From: Oscillospiraceae bacterium
Lineage (GTDB): Bacteria; Bacillota; Clostridia; Oscillospirales; Ruminococcaceae
DNA length: 64,000 nucleotides
Reading direction: 5' to 3'
Assembly: GCA_004557855.1 (NCBI GenBank)
Contig: SFFJ01000004.1
Span: forward strand, 9,782-73,781
A model generated the notes under the pieces. That model did not search any database, had not been told where the DNA came from, and saw only the letters and a list, made by a program, of their open reading frames with translations. Positions 49,457 to 57,501 of this stretch are shown here, piece after piece. The position numbers were made by a program, and so were the translations under genes. The stretch's first letter is position 1. Every line of letters starts with the position of its first letter.

Positions 49457-49907
49457 CGTGCTGACCCACGGCGGGCGCAGCTTCCGCTTAAGTCGTGCTG
49501 ACCCACGGCGGGCGCAGCTTCCGCTTAAGTCGTGCTGACCCACGGCGGGCGCAGCCTCCGCTTGACTCGTGCTGACCCACGGCGGGCGCAGCCTCCGCTT
49601 GACTCGTGCTGACCCTGCGTTTCACTCCGGGCAGCCCTCCCCGCTGCGGCGCGCCCGCCTTTCCCCACCGGGTCTGTCGACCCGCCGGGGGCCCCATTGG
49701 GCAGCCCTCCCCGCTGCGGCGCGCCCGCCTTTCCCCATCGGGTCTGCCGACCCGCCGGGGGCCCCATTGGGCAGCCCTCCCCGCTGCGGCGCGCCCGCCT
49801 TTCCCCACCGGGTCTGCCGACCCGCCGGGGGCCCCATTGGGCAGCCCTCCCCGCTGCGGCGCGCCCGCCTTTCCCCACCGGGTCTGCCGACCCGCCGGGG
49901 TTCCATG
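49457..49907. repeat. Composite tandem array: 37-bp unit x5 then 70-bp unit x4
   Basis: 37-bp units begin at 49457, 49494, 49531, 49568 and 49605 (CGTGCTGACCCACGGCGGGC...). 70-bp units begin at 49629, 49699, 49769 and 49839 (GGGCAGCCCTCCCCGCTGCG... with the hairpin CGGGTC-TGCC-GACCCG). Spacings are exact. The same composite recurs at 62121-62330. No gene in 49397-50031. Confidence 0.93.
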
Positions 49908-50031
49908 CAGGCGTTATTTTTCCAAACGAACACAAACCCGGCAAAACGGGCGTATTGCAGAGCGGGGCGGTCATATGCTATAATACCATCGGGCGGGGAA
50001 CCGCCGAACGCAGGAAAGGAGAAAACTGCCG

Positions 50032-50505
50032 ATGAATGACATTCAGGTTTTTCTGGCAACCTATGCCCAACCCATCATCTGGCTGGCGGTCGCGCTGGTT
50101 ATGCTCATCGCGGAGGCCGCTACGGTGCAGATGGTGAGCATCTGGTTCTGCCTGGGGGCGGTGGCTGCGGCCATTGCCGCCATACTGGGCGGGAACGTCC
50201 CGGTGCAGGTGGTGGTATTCGTGGTCGTTTCCGGGCTGACGCTGGCCTTTACCCGCAAGTTCGTCAAAAAGGTGCTGCGTGTGAAAAAGACCCCTACCAA
50301 TGCCGATAGCGTGATCGGCGCCATCGGACAGGTGACCGAGCCCATCGACGATGAGGCCGGCACCGGGCGCATCAAGGTGGAGGGCATGGACTGGAGCGCC
50401 CGCACCACCGACGGCAGTAAGCTGCCGGAGGGCGTAAAGGTAAAGGTAAAAGCAATCGCAGGTGTTAAACTGATGGTTTCCCCCATCAGAGAAAAGGAGG
50501 ACTGA
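50032..50505 (+). CDS. nfeD: NfeD-like membrane protein
   Basis: A 157-aa short NfeD protein: three membrane helices in the first 80 residues (IIWLAVALVMLIAEAAT, FCLGAVAAAIAAILG, VVVFVVVSGLTLAF) and a C-terminal OB-fold (GAIGQVTEPIDDEAGTGRIKVEGMDWSARTTDG). Such proteins work with SPFH/stomatin partners in membrane microdomains; the next gene, 4 nt away, is one. AAAGGAG precedes the ATG. Confidence 0.93.
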   Translation: MNDIQVFLATYAQPIIWLAVALVMLIAEAATVQMVSIWFCLGAVAAAIAAILGGNVPVQVVVFVVVSGLTLAFTRKFVKKVLRVKKTPTNADSVIGAIGQVTEPIDDEAGTGRIKVEGMDWSARTTDGSKLPEGVKVKVKAIAGVKLMVSPIREKED

Positions 50506-50509
50506 TATT

Positions 50510-51424
50510 ATGTGGCTGATTATTGTTCTGGTTGTGCTGGTGATCCTTTTGCTGGTGACCAATATCCGGGTGGTCCCGCAGGCGACCGAGTTCGTCATTG
50601 AACGGCTGGGTACCTACTATACCACCTGGGAGACCGGGCTGCACCTGAAGGTGCCGCTGGTGGACCGTGTGGCGAAGCGCATCTCGCTGAAGGAGCAGGT
50701 GATGGACTTTGCGCCGCAGCCGGTTATCACCAAGGATAACGTCACCATGCAGATCGATACCATTGTGTTCTACCAGGTGACCGATGCCAAGCTGTATACC
50801 TACGGCGTGGAGCGTCCCATTCTCGCCATCGAGAGCCTGACCGCTACCACCCTGCGTAATATCATCGGTGATATGGAGCTGGACCACACCCTGACCTCCC
50901 GTGACGTCATCAACAGCCGCATTACCGCCGCCCTGGACCAGGCGACCGATAAGTGGGGCATCAAGGTGAACCGTGTGGAGCTCAAGAATATCGTTCCGCC
51001 GCGTGATATCCAGGACGCCATGGAGAAGCAGATGCGTGCCGAGCGTGAGCGCCGTGAGGCGATCCTGCGTGCCGAGGGTGAAAAGCGCAGCCAGATCCTC
51101 ATCGCCGAAGGTAAGAAGGAAAGCCAGATCCTCAACGCCGAGGCCGAAAAGCAGGCCGCTATCCTGCTGGCGGAGGCCGAGAAGGAGAAGAAGATCCGTG
51201 AGGGCCAGGGCGAAGCCGAGTCCATTATGCTGGTACAGAAGGCGCAGGCCGATGCCATCCGCCTGCTGAACGAGGCCAGCCCCAGCCGGGAAGTGCTGAC
51301 GCTGAAGGCCTACGAGAGCTTTATGAAGGCGGCCGACGGTCAGGCGACCAAGATCATCATTCCCAGCGAGATCCAGGGGATGGCGGGTCTTGCCGCTTCG
51401 GTCAAGGAGCTTGTCAAGGAATAA
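50510..51424 (+). CDS. qmcA: SPFH/Band 7 (stomatin-like, QmcA) protein
   Basis: A 304-aa protein with an N-terminal membrane helix (IIVLVVLVILLLVTNIRVV), the SPFH domain (QATEFVIERLGTYYTTWETGLHLKVPLVDRVAKRISLKEQV..), then a long Glu/Ala/Lys coiled coil (RAERERREAILRAEGEKRS...) and a short end. It should form large ring oligomers on the membrane. It is paired with NfeD. AAGGAGG precedes the ATG. Confidence 0.94.
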   Translation: MWLIIVLVVLVILLLVTNIRVVPQATEFVIERLGTYYTTWETGLHLKVPLVDRVAKRISLKEQVMDFAPQPVITKDNVTMQIDTIVFYQVTDAKLYTYGVERPILAIESLTATTLRNIIGDMELDHTLTSRDVINSRITAALDQATDKWGIKVNRVELKNIVPPRDIQDAMEKQMRAERERREAILRAEGEKRSQILIAEGKKESQILNAEAEKQAAILLAEAEKEKKIREGQGEAESIMLVQKAQADAIRLLNEASPSREVLTLKAYESFMKAADGQATKIIIPSEIQGMAGLAASVKELVKE

Positions 51425-51440
51425 CCCGAAATTTTAGTAA

Positions 51441-51472
51441 AAGCGCTGTCCCCTGCGGGATGGCGCTTTTTT
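51441..51472 (+). terminator. Terminator of the nfeD-SPFH operon
   Basis: AGCGCTGTCCC-CTGC-GGGATGGCGCT (one internal mismatch-like pair) followed by TTTTTT, about 17 nt after the stop. Confidence 0.88.
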
Positions 51473-51540
51473 CCGGCCTGTGGTATAATGGGGGCAAGGG
51501 CCTCCCCGCCGCGGGTGGGGAGGGGCGCCGGCCGGCGATA

Positions 51541-51630
51541 CCGCCCCGCAGGGGGCCACCCGCCCCCCCGTGGGGCGGGCGGCCGGGCGGGCGAAGCCCG
51601 CCACGGCGCGAAGCGCCGCCCTGCGGGGCA
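51541..51630. repeat. Cloverleaf-like element, copy 10 (degenerate)
   Basis: Outer CCCCGCAGGG/CCCTGCGGGG with inner arms GGCGGGC-GAA-GCCCGCC and GGCGC-GAA-GCGCC plus a C-run/G-run arm. Less perfect than other copies. Confidence 0.72.
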
Positions 51631-51671
51631 GGTAGCCGTCGGCCGGCACCAAAACGGAGGAGGAAGCAAAA

Positions 51672-52262
51672 ATGGCAAAGCTGTATTTCAAATACGGGGC
51701 GATGGGCAGCTCCAAATCGGCGCAGGCGCTCATCACCAAGTTTAACTACGAGGAGCTGGGCATGACCGTCTGGCTCATCAAGCCGTCGGTGGATACCCGG
51801 GACGGCGCCGATATCGTCAAATCCCGTATCGGGCTTGCCAAAAAGGCGGATGTCATCCTGCCCGGTGATAATATCATCGAAAAATTCGACCAACACCCCG
51901 GCATGGATGTCATCATCGCCGATGAGTGCCAGTTTTTCACGCCGGAGCAGATCGACCAGCTGCGCACGCTGGTGGATGAGCGCAATATGCCGGTCATCTG
52001 CTTCGGGCTGCGCACCGACTTTCTGACCCACCTGTTCCCCGGCAGCCGCCGCCTTTTCGAGGTTGCAGACTCCCTCACCGAGATCAAAACCGTCTGCGCC
52101 TGCGGCCACAAGGCCACCGTCAATGCCCGTATTGCGGGCGGGCGCATCGTCACCGAGGGCGAGCAGGTCTTTTTGGGCGGCAACGAAAGCTATGTGGCCA
52201 TGTGCTACAAGTGCTGGCAGGAGAAGATCAAAAAGCAGCGGGAGGAAGACAATAACCGATGA
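51672..52262 (+). CDS. tdk: Thymidine kinase
   Basis: A 196-aa type II thymidine kinase that phosphorylates thymidine with ATP. P-loop GAMGSSKSAQALI, the DE motif in VIIADECQFF, the substrate lasso VICFGLRTDFLTHLFPGS, and the structural zinc Cys in CACGHKA and CYKCW. GGAGGAGG precedes the ATG. Probably transcribed with ybaK downstream. Confidence 0.95.
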   Translation: MAKLYFKYGAMGSSKSAQALITKFNYEELGMTVWLIKPSVDTRDGADIVKSRIGLAKKADVILPGDNIIEKFDQHPGMDVIIADECQFFTPEQIDQLRTLVDERNMPVICFGLRTDFLTHLFPGSRRLFEVADSLTEIKTVCACGHKATVNARIAGGRIVTEGEQVFLGGNESYVAMCYKCWQEKIKKQREEDNNR

Positions 52263-52304
52263 TTTGAGACCGGCGGCAGCCGGCATTTTGGGGGAGAAAT
52301 AGTT

Positions 52305-52787
52305 ATGGCAAAGGATAAAACCGAAAAAACCAATGTAATGCGTCTGCTGGAGCAGAAAAAGCTGCCCTACACCCCGCACGATTACCTTGCCACCGGGGCG
52401 GTAAGCGGGGCAGAGGTGGCCGCCGCCCTCGGTGAGCCGCCGGAGCGGGTCTTTAAGACGCTGGTGACCACCGGCGCCTCCGGCGGGCACTATGTCTTTG
52501 TCATCCCCGCGGAGGAGGAGCTGGACCTGAAAAAAGCCGCCAAGGCGGTGGGGGAGAAAAGCATCGCCATGCTGCCGCAAAAGGAGCTGCTGCCCCTCAC
52601 CGGGTATATCCACGGCGGGTGCAGTCCCATCGGCATGAAAAAACCGTTCCCCACCGTGCTGCACGAGAGCGCCGCAGACTGCGAGAGCATCTATGTCAGT
52701 GCGGGGAAGATCGGCTATCAGGTGCAGCTTTCCCCCGGCGACCTGCAAAAAATGCTGCCCCTGAAGTGCTGCGATGTGATAAAATAA
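52305..52787 (+). CDS. ybaK: Cys-tRNA(Pro)/Cys-tRNA deacylase YbaK
   Basis: A 160-aa editing protein that hydrolyses misacylated Cys-tRNA(Pro). Conserved segments are GAVSGAEVAAALGEPPERVFKTLV, the catalytic Lys region VGEKSIAMLPQKELLPLTGYIHGGCSPIGMKK and ESIYVSAGKIGYQVQLSPGDL. Length is typical. GGGGGAG precedes the ATG. Confidence 0.94.
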   Translation: MAKDKTEKTNVMRLLEQKKLPYTPHDYLATGAVSGAEVAAALGEPPERVFKTLVTTGASGGHYVFVIPAEEELDLKKAAKAVGEKSIAMLPQKELLPLTGYIHGGCSPIGMKKPFPTVLHESAADCESIYVSAGKIGYQVQLSPGDLQKMLPLKCCDVIK

Positions 52788-52796
52788 GCGCAAAAA

Positions 52797-52822
52797 CGCC
52801 CGCCGTATGGCGGGCGCATTTG
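52797..52822 (+). terminator. Terminator of tdk-ybaK
   Basis: CGCCCGCC-GTAT-GGCGGGCG followed by CATTTGTTT. It also faces the end of the convergent lipoprotein gene. Confidence 0.8.
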
Positions 52823-52834
52823 TTTGTGCGGGGG

Positions 52835-53569
52835 TCAGTCGGCGGGGACGTACTCCACACCGGCGTACCGCAGCTGGAGACCCAGCAGCGGGCTTTCCCA
52901 TTCCGCCCAGGTCAGGTAGTAGTTGCCCAGGAACTGGTCGGTGGGTTGGATGTCATACCGCATCAGGCGCAGGCAGCAGTCCTCGTAGGGCTCCTCGGGG
53001 GTTTCACCCATGCCGTAGGGGTTGGCGTAGCAGGAAAAGCTGCCGCGGTACAGGTTTGTGCCCTCCTCAACCAGCTTATCCAGCACCATAAAGCTGGGCA
53101 TGGGGGGACCCCACCCGGTGGAGACCACGTTGCCCTCGGGGGTCAGGGCGGTCATGCGGGTATCGTATTGGGGTTGGGCTTCGCCCAGATATTCCATGGA
53201 GGCCCGGTCAAACTCCGCCTTGGGGTAGGAGAAGGTGATCTCCTTACCGCCGGCCTCCTCCTCGCTCGCCAGCTTCAGCAGCAGGTAGGCGGAGCGATAA
53301 GCGGCCTTATCCTGCTCGGTGCCGCCCGTCCCCAACAGCAGGAAATCGGGGGCGTTATGCTGGAAATATTCGAAGTATTTGCGGACCTGCGGGTCGACGC
53401 CGTCCTCCGGCTCCTCGGGATCGACGGGGTCGGTCACAGGGTCGGTGACGGGATCGGTCACGGGACCGAGGTCGGGATCGGGGGTGGGGGCGGGTGTTTC
53501 GCCGCAGGCGGAAAGCATCAGGCAGAGACACAGGGTAAGCAGCAGGGAGAGCATCAGCTTTTTCTTCAT
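52835..53569 (-). CDS. Lipoprotein with DPVT repeat tether
   Basis: A 244-aa lipoprotein: signal peptide MKKKLMLSLLLTLCLCLMLSAC with lipobox MLSAC (Cys 22). An acidic proline-rich tether repeats TDPV three times. The rest is a soluble domain rich in aromatic residues (YFEYFQHNAPDFLLLG, SFSCYANPYGMGETPEEPYEDC, YYLTWAEWESPLLGLQLRY). No family assigned. It shares tether style with the lipoprotein at 34742. GGAGGAAC precedes the ATG at 53569. Confidence 0.8.
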   Translation of the reverse strand: MKKKLMLSLLLTLCLCLMLSACGETPAPTPDPDLGPVTDPVTDPVTDPVDPEEPEDGVDPQVRKYFEYFQHNAPDFLLLGTGGTEQDKAAYRSAYLLLKLASEEEAGGKEITFSYPKAEFDRASMEYLGEAQPQYDTRMTALTPEGNVVSTGWGPPMPSFMVLDKLVEEGTNLYRGSFSCYANPYGMGETPEEPYEDCCLRLMRYDIQPTDQFLGNYYLTWAEWESPLLGLQLRYAGVEYVPAD

Positions 53570-53670
53570 GGTGGTTCCTCCTGTTCCATTCACAGATGTT
53601 GCTTGTAAATTTATTCTACAATATCGGGGAAAAGAAAGCAATAGCCGGCCCGAAAAAACCGCCGGGCATA

Positions 53671-53696
53671 GAAAAACGCCCGCCGAAAGGCGGGCG
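53671..53696 (-). terminator. Terminator of rpsF-ssb-rpsR
   Basis: On the minus strand CGCCCGCC-TTTC-GGCGGGCG followed by TTTTTC, about 20 nt after the rpsR stop. Confidence 0.9.
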
Positions 53697-53715
53697 AAGG
53701 GTGCAGAACCCATAA

Positions 53716-53976
53716 TCAGTCGGTGACATAGGGCAGCAGGGCCAGATGACGGGCACGCTTGATCGCAGTGGTAAGCTGGCGCTGATGGCGGGCGCAGGTA
53801 CCGGTCACGCGGCGGGGAACGATCTTTCCACGCTCGGACAGGTAGCGGCGCAGACGCTGGGTGTCTTTATAATCGATCATCTCGATCTTATCGGCACAGA
53901 AAGCACAAACCTTTCTGCGGGGACGACGGTCACGGTTCATGGGTCTCTCGGGTCTTTCGGTACGCTCCATAGCCAT
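53716..53976 (-). CDS. rpsR: 30S ribosomal protein bS18
   Basis: An 86-aa protein: RRKVCAFCADKIEMIDYKDTQRLRRYLSERGKIVPRRVTGTCARHQRQLTTAIKRARHLALLPYV is the standard bS18 core. The four Cys/His positions (CAFC, CARH) mark a Zn-binding (C+) form. It binds bS6 on the 30S platform. AAGGAGG precedes the ATG. Last gene of rpsF-ssb-rpsR. Confidence 0.97.
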   Translation of the reverse strand: MAMERTERPERPMNRDRRPRRKVCAFCADKIEMIDYKDTQRLRRYLSERGKIVPRRVTGTCARHQRQLTTAIKRARHLALLPYVTD

Positions 53977-54021
53977 GGTTCAAACCTCCTTATTAGAATG
54001 ATGAAACAGTTTTCGATGGGA

Positions 54022-54477
54022 TCAGAAGGGCAGATCGTTATCGCTTTCCACTTCCTCAAAATCGCTGGCAGCGCCGCTGGTATAGGCGGGCTGGGCGGGG
54101 GCGGGGGCGGCGTAGCTGTTTTCATTGTAGCCGGTGCTGCCGCTGCCGGAGTTACTGGACTTTGCGCCGGTGAAGAACACATTGTCGGTCACGATCTCGG
54201 TGGCGGTGCGCTTGTTGCCGTTTTTGTCCTCGTAGTTGCGGGTCTGGATAGAACCCTCCACCCCGATGACGTCGCCCTTGTGGAAATAGCGGCAGACGAA
54301 TTCCGCCTGCTGACGCCAGGAAGTGATGTTGATAAAGTCAGTCTTGCGTTCGCTGTCCCGGCCGGAAAAACGGCGGTCCACAGCGATGCTGAAGCTGCAC
54401 ACAGAGATCCCGTTCTGGGTCTGCTTCAGCTCCGGGTCAGCGGTCAGGCGACCGATAAGAATGGCTCTGTTAAACAT
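54022..54477 (-). CDS. ssb: Single-stranded DNA-binding protein
   Basis: A 151-aa SSB: an OB-fold (MFNRAILIGRLTADPELKQTQNGISVCSFSIAVDRRF...DFINITSWRQQAEFVCRYFHKGDVIGVEGSIQTRNYEDKNGNKR) then an Asn/Ser/Ala-rich linker and the acidic tip DNDLPF that recruits replication partners. AGGAGA precedes the ATG. Placed between rpsF and rpsR as in most Firmicutes. Confidence 0.97.
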   Translation of the reverse strand: MFNRAILIGRLTADPELKQTQNGISVCSFSIAVDRRFSGRDSERKTDFINITSWRQQAEFVCRYFHKGDVIGVEGSIQTRNYEDKNGNKRTATEIVTDNVFFTGAKSSNSGSGSTGYNENSYAAPAPAQPAYTSGAASDFEEVESDNDLPF

Positions 54478-54491
54478 AACATCATCTCCTA

Positions 54492-54788
54492 TCAGTTCTC
54501 TTTTGCAATGATGAGAGAACGGATCACGCCTTCAGTGATCTTGTAGATACGATCCAGCTCGGCAGGGAACTCGTGGGGAGCAGTGAAATTGACGAGAACA
54601 TAGTAGCCTTCCTGCTCGTAGTCGATCTCGTAGGCCAGTCTGCGCTTGCCCCACTCATCGACGGAATCGATGGTGCCGTTGGCAGCGATCAGATCGGTGA
54701 ACTTCTTAACCAGCTCGGCGGTGGCGTCCTCGGTCAGCTTGTTGCTCAGTACGAATACTGTCTCATAGCTTTTGGTCAGGTTTGCCAT
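54492..54788 (-). CDS. rpsF: 30S ribosomal protein bS6
   Basis: A 98-aa protein: YETVFVLSNKLTEDATAELVKKF, then GTIDSVDEWGKRRLAYEIDYEQEGYYVLVNFTAPHEFPAELDRIYKITEGVIRSLI, the classic bS6 pattern. AAGGAGGT precedes the ATG. First gene of the operon; a leader hairpin upstream may bind bS6:bS18 to regulate it. Confidence 0.97.
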   Translation of the reverse strand: MANLTKSYETVFVLSNKLTEDATAELVKKFTDLIAANGTIDSVDEWGKRRLAYEIDYEQEGYYVLVNFTAPHEFPAELDRIYKITEGVIRSLIIAKEN

Positions 54789-54814
54789 ACTTTACACCTC
54801 CTTATGGACTTTCG

Positions 54815-54835
54815 CCCCCTGCACCGGGCAGGGGG
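54815..54835 (-). promoter_or_regulatory. rpsF leader hairpin, candidate bS6:bS18-binding element
   Basis: On the minus strand CCCCCTGC-CCGGT-GCAGGGGG sits between the promoter and the rpsF ribosome binding site. Known bS6:bS18 leader motifs present a CCG-containing hairpin; here CCG lies in the loop. Assignment by position and loop only. Confidence 0.5.
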
Positions 54836-54872
54836 AAGGAGTCGTGCCATGAAAATTTAGCACAACATAGGA

Positions 54873-54901
54873 ATTATAACAGCAAAAAAGCCGCAAGTCA
54901 A
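54873..54901 (-). promoter_or_regulatory. Promoter of the rpsF operon
   Basis: On the minus strand TTGACT (plus 54896-54901), 17 bp, TATAAT (plus 54873-54878). Confidence 0.88.
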
Positions 54902-54949
54902 CACCCATGACCTGCGGATTTTGCGTTATTTCGGGCGAATTTCCGATCT

Positions 54950-55945
54950 TTATATCAAAAACAGCGAGGTAACGATAGAGGAAACCGAAAGCAGCCCGAT
55001 GACCACCAGGAAAACGATGAGCCAGCTGGTGCCGCCCATCCGGGCCAGATTTTGATAATACTGCTGGGTGCCGGCCGCCGCATGGCCGCGGTAGCGCTGT
55101 ATTTTTACCTGCTGGGTGATCTTCTTCAGGTAGAAATAATTGAAGAACAGCGAGCACAGCACGCTGATGATCAGCCCGCCGTACTGCGCAATGGCCGAGG
55201 TGGACATCAGCGCCTGGTAGTGCGGCGAAAGGGTATTGATGTGGGTCAGCTCCGAAAGGGTGGTGGCGCCTGCCGCCATCATTTCCCGGAAATAGGGGAC
55301 ATAGTGGATGGCAAAGGGAATATAGCACCCCACCTGGATGCCCAGCAGGATGGCGCCCAGGGCGTACATCTTGCGGTAGAAGCAGTAGAACCCCGAAAAG
55401 ACAAAGGCGCCCAGATTAAAGCTGATGGGGGTTTTGCGCTGCAGCATGGCGCGGAATTTATACAGGAAGCCGAGGGCATTGGGCCCCACGTAGGCAGCCG
55501 CCTCACGGGCGGTCAGCTCGTCGCCCAGCTTTTCGTTGGGGTCCACATTGTACTGGTCCCGCATATATTCCGCAAAGCTGCCGCCCTGCGGCGTTTTGCG
55601 CTCGCCGGCGGGGATATGCTCGCCGGTCTCCTTCAGCGGGTAGCCGCACAGCTCGCAGCGCTCCTGCCCGGCGGGGTTGACGGTGCCGCAGCGGCTGCAC
55701 ATCACAAAGCCGTCCTCGGGGCGGGGAGTTTGCTGCTGCTCCTCCAGCGGGACGGAGGGGCCGGGAGCGGTCTTGGGGGGCTGCCACAGGTAGCCTTCGG
55801 CGTGGCGCTGCTCGTGGATGCAGTGCCCCAGCTCCTTATAACAGGCGCGGTGGTAGGGGGTGCCGCACTCCGGGCAGACGACGATATCGTCCCCGTCCTC
55901 GAAGGGCTTTTTGCAGGCCGCGCAGGGTATACCGGTGTATTTCAC
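54950..55945 (-). CDS. RING-finger-like/zinc-ribbon membrane protein with DUF2628-type domain
   Basis: A 331-aa protein starting at GTG. Residues 1-45 form a prokaryotic RING-like domain (CAACKKPFEDGDDIVVCPECGTPYHRACYKELGHC). A zinc ribbon follows near residue 82 (CSRCGTVNPAGQERCELCGYPL). The second half is a DUF2628-like membrane domain (KTPISFNLGAFVFSGFYCFYRKMYALGAILLGIQVG) with three or four helices. Fusions of this type are common in Firmicutes and unexplained. GGAGGAAC precedes the start. Confidence 0.82.
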   Translation of the reverse strand: MKYTGIPCAACKKPFEDGDDIVVCPECGTPYHRACYKELGHCIHEQRHAEGYLWQPPKTAPGPSVPLEEQQQTPRPEDGFVMCSRCGTVNPAGQERCELCGYPLKETGEHIPAGERKTPQGGSFAEYMRDQYNVDPNEKLGDELTAREAAAYVGPNALGFLYKFRAMLQRKTPISFNLGAFVFSGFYCFYRKMYALGAILLGIQVGCYIPFAIHYVPYFREMMAAGATTLSELTHINTLSPHYQALMSTSAIAQYGGLIISVLCSLFFNYFYLKKITQQVKIQRYRGHAAAGTQQYYQNLARMGGTSWLIVFLVVIGLLSVSSIVTSLFLI

Positions 55946-55977
55946 AAAGAGTTCCTCCTTTGCAGATGCCGAGCCGC

Positions 55978-56063
55978 GGGCCGCAGGCCAAGCCGCCCCC
56001 TGCGGGGGCGGCTTTCAGCGGGCTGCGCCCGCTGCGGCGGCGGAGCCGCCGGGCCTGCGGCCC
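55978..56063. repeat. Cloverleaf palindromic element, copy 11
   Basis: Outer stem GGGCCGCAGGCC/GGCCTGCGGCCC as in copies 1, 2, 4 and 8. Arms: an AAGCCGCCCC/GGGGCGGCTT arm, CAGCGGGC-TGC-GCCCGCTG and CGGCGGC-GGA-GCCGCCG. Confidence 0.88.
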
Positions 56064-56178
56064 GCCTTGCCTCGGCCGCTTTCCCATGTATTATAATATA
56101 GTATGGGGGGCAATTCAATGGAATTTCGGTGAACAAATGGCGGTTTTCCGCTTTTTTCGGAAAAATATCGGGTTTTGT

Positions 56179-56207
56179 TTTACAAAGCCGTCCTTTTGTG
56201 ATAAAAT
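56179..56207 (+). promoter_or_regulatory. Promoter of prfB
   Basis: TTTACA (56179-56184), 17 bp, TAAAAT (56202-56207), about 100 nt before the ATG. Confidence 0.7.
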
Positions 56208-56306
56208 AAAACGGCTAATGAATTGGGAAGCATGTAAATATACAAACCAGCAAACCAATTGCATTTTATACAAATAGTTATCTTCTTTGGGGAAAGGTTA
56301 AAGATT

Positions 56307-57425
56307 ATGCTGCAATTTGAAGAACTGCGTCTAAAGCTGGAGGGCATGGAGCCGGAGCTTCGGGAGCTTCGGCAGTCCCTCAATATCGATAAGCTGGGCG
56401 TCGAGATCGCCGAGCTGGAGCGCAAGGCGGCGGAGCCGAGCTTCTGGGACGACATGGAAAAGAGTCAGAAGGTGCTGCAGCGCACCTCCCAGCTCAAAGC
56501 CAGTGTGGAAACCTACAATAAGCTGCAGGCCCTGTACGAGGACACCCTGACCCTCATCGAGCTGGCGGAGGAGGCCGGGGACGAAAGCGTCTACGAGGAG
56601 GCCGCCGCCGATACCGAGCAGCTGCAGACCCGCATGGCGGAGGTGCGCCTGACCACCCTGCTCACCGGGGAATACGACAGCAAAAACGCCATCCTTACCT
56701 TCCATGCGGGGGCCGGCGGCACCGAGGCGCAGGATTGGGCGCAGATGCTGTACCGCATGTACACCCGCTGGGCGGAGCGCCACGGCTATTCCTATAAAAT
56801 ACTGGACTACCTCGACGGCGATGAAGCGGGCATCAAAAGCGCCTCCATCCTCATCGAGGGGCTCAATGCCTACGGCTTCCTCAAATCCGAAAACGGCGTG
56901 CACCGGCTGGTGCGGGTCTCCCCCTTTGATGCCAGCGGCCGCCGCCAGACCTCCTTTGCCTCGCTGGAGGTCATGCCGGAGATCGATAAGGATGTGAACA
57001 TCGAGATCCGCGAGGAGGACATCCAGATGGACGTGTACCGTGCCAGCGGCGCGGGCGGGCAGAAGGTCAATAAGACCTCCAGCGCCGTGCGCCTGACCCA
57101 CCTGCCTACCGGCATCGTGGTGGCCTGCCAGGTGGAGCGTAGCCAGCACCAGAACCGTGAGGTCGCCATGAATATGCTGCGCAGTAAGCTGGTGGAGATC
57201 AAGGAGCGCGAGCATTTGGATAAGATCGAGGACATCAAGGGCGTGCAGAAGGAGATTGCATGGGGCAGCCAGATCCGTTCCTATGTGTTCATGCCCTACA
57301 CCATGGTCAAGGACCACCGCACCAACTACGAAACCGGCAACATCACCGCCGTTATGGACGGCGACCTCGACGGTTTCATCAACGAGTACCTCAAGAAAAA
57401 GAGCCAGGGTACCCTGGAAAAATAA
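56307..57425 (+). CDS. prfB: Peptide chain release factor 2
   Basis: A 372-aa class I release factor reading UGA and UAA. The codon-recognition tripeptide SPF is in RVSPFDASGRRQTSF, and the catalytic GGQ is in YRASGAGGQKVNKTSSAVRLTHLPTG. Length is normal. Unlike many RF2 genes, the frame is continuous: the programmed +1 frameshift site (CUUUGA near codon 25) is absent. AAAGG lies about 9 nt before the ATG at 56307. Monocistronic. Confidence 0.96.
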   Translation: MLQFEELRLKLEGMEPELRELRQSLNIDKLGVEIAELERKAAEPSFWDDMEKSQKVLQRTSQLKASVETYNKLQALYEDTLTLIELAEEAGDESVYEEAAADTEQLQTRMAEVRLTTLLTGEYDSKNAILTFHAGAGGTEAQDWAQMLYRMYTRWAERHGYSYKILDYLDGDEAGIKSASILIEGLNAYGFLKSENGVHRLVRVSPFDASGRRQTSFASLEVMPEIDKDVNIEIREEDIQMDVYRASGAGGQKVNKTSSAVRLTHLPTGIVVACQVERSQHQNREVAMNMLRSKLVEIKEREHLDKIEDIKGVQKEIAWGSQIRSYVFMPYTMVKDHRTNYETGNITAVMDGDLDGFINEYLKKKSQGTLEK

Positions 57426-57432
57426 ACAGCAG

Positions 57433-57478
57433 CCCCCTCCGCCCGGTGAGCGATCACAAGGCAGGAGGGGGTATTTTT
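57433..57478 (+). terminator. Terminator of prfB
   Basis: CCCCCTCC ... GGAGGGGG with a larger loop, followed by TATTTTTGC. Confidence 0.75.
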
Positions 57479-57501
57479 GCCTATCGGCGGATGCTTCCTC
57501 T

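Noticed and set aside
49457..49907. Possible CRISPR array
   Set aside because: The repeats are contiguous with no variable spacers, unit lengths are 37 and 70 bp, and there are no cas genes.
49488..50059. Arg/Gly-rich ORFs on both strands through the 37/70-bp repeats
   Set aside because: Units of 37 and 70 bp are not multiples of three, so the frames rotate between units. There are no starts with ribosome binding sites and composition is that of the repeats.
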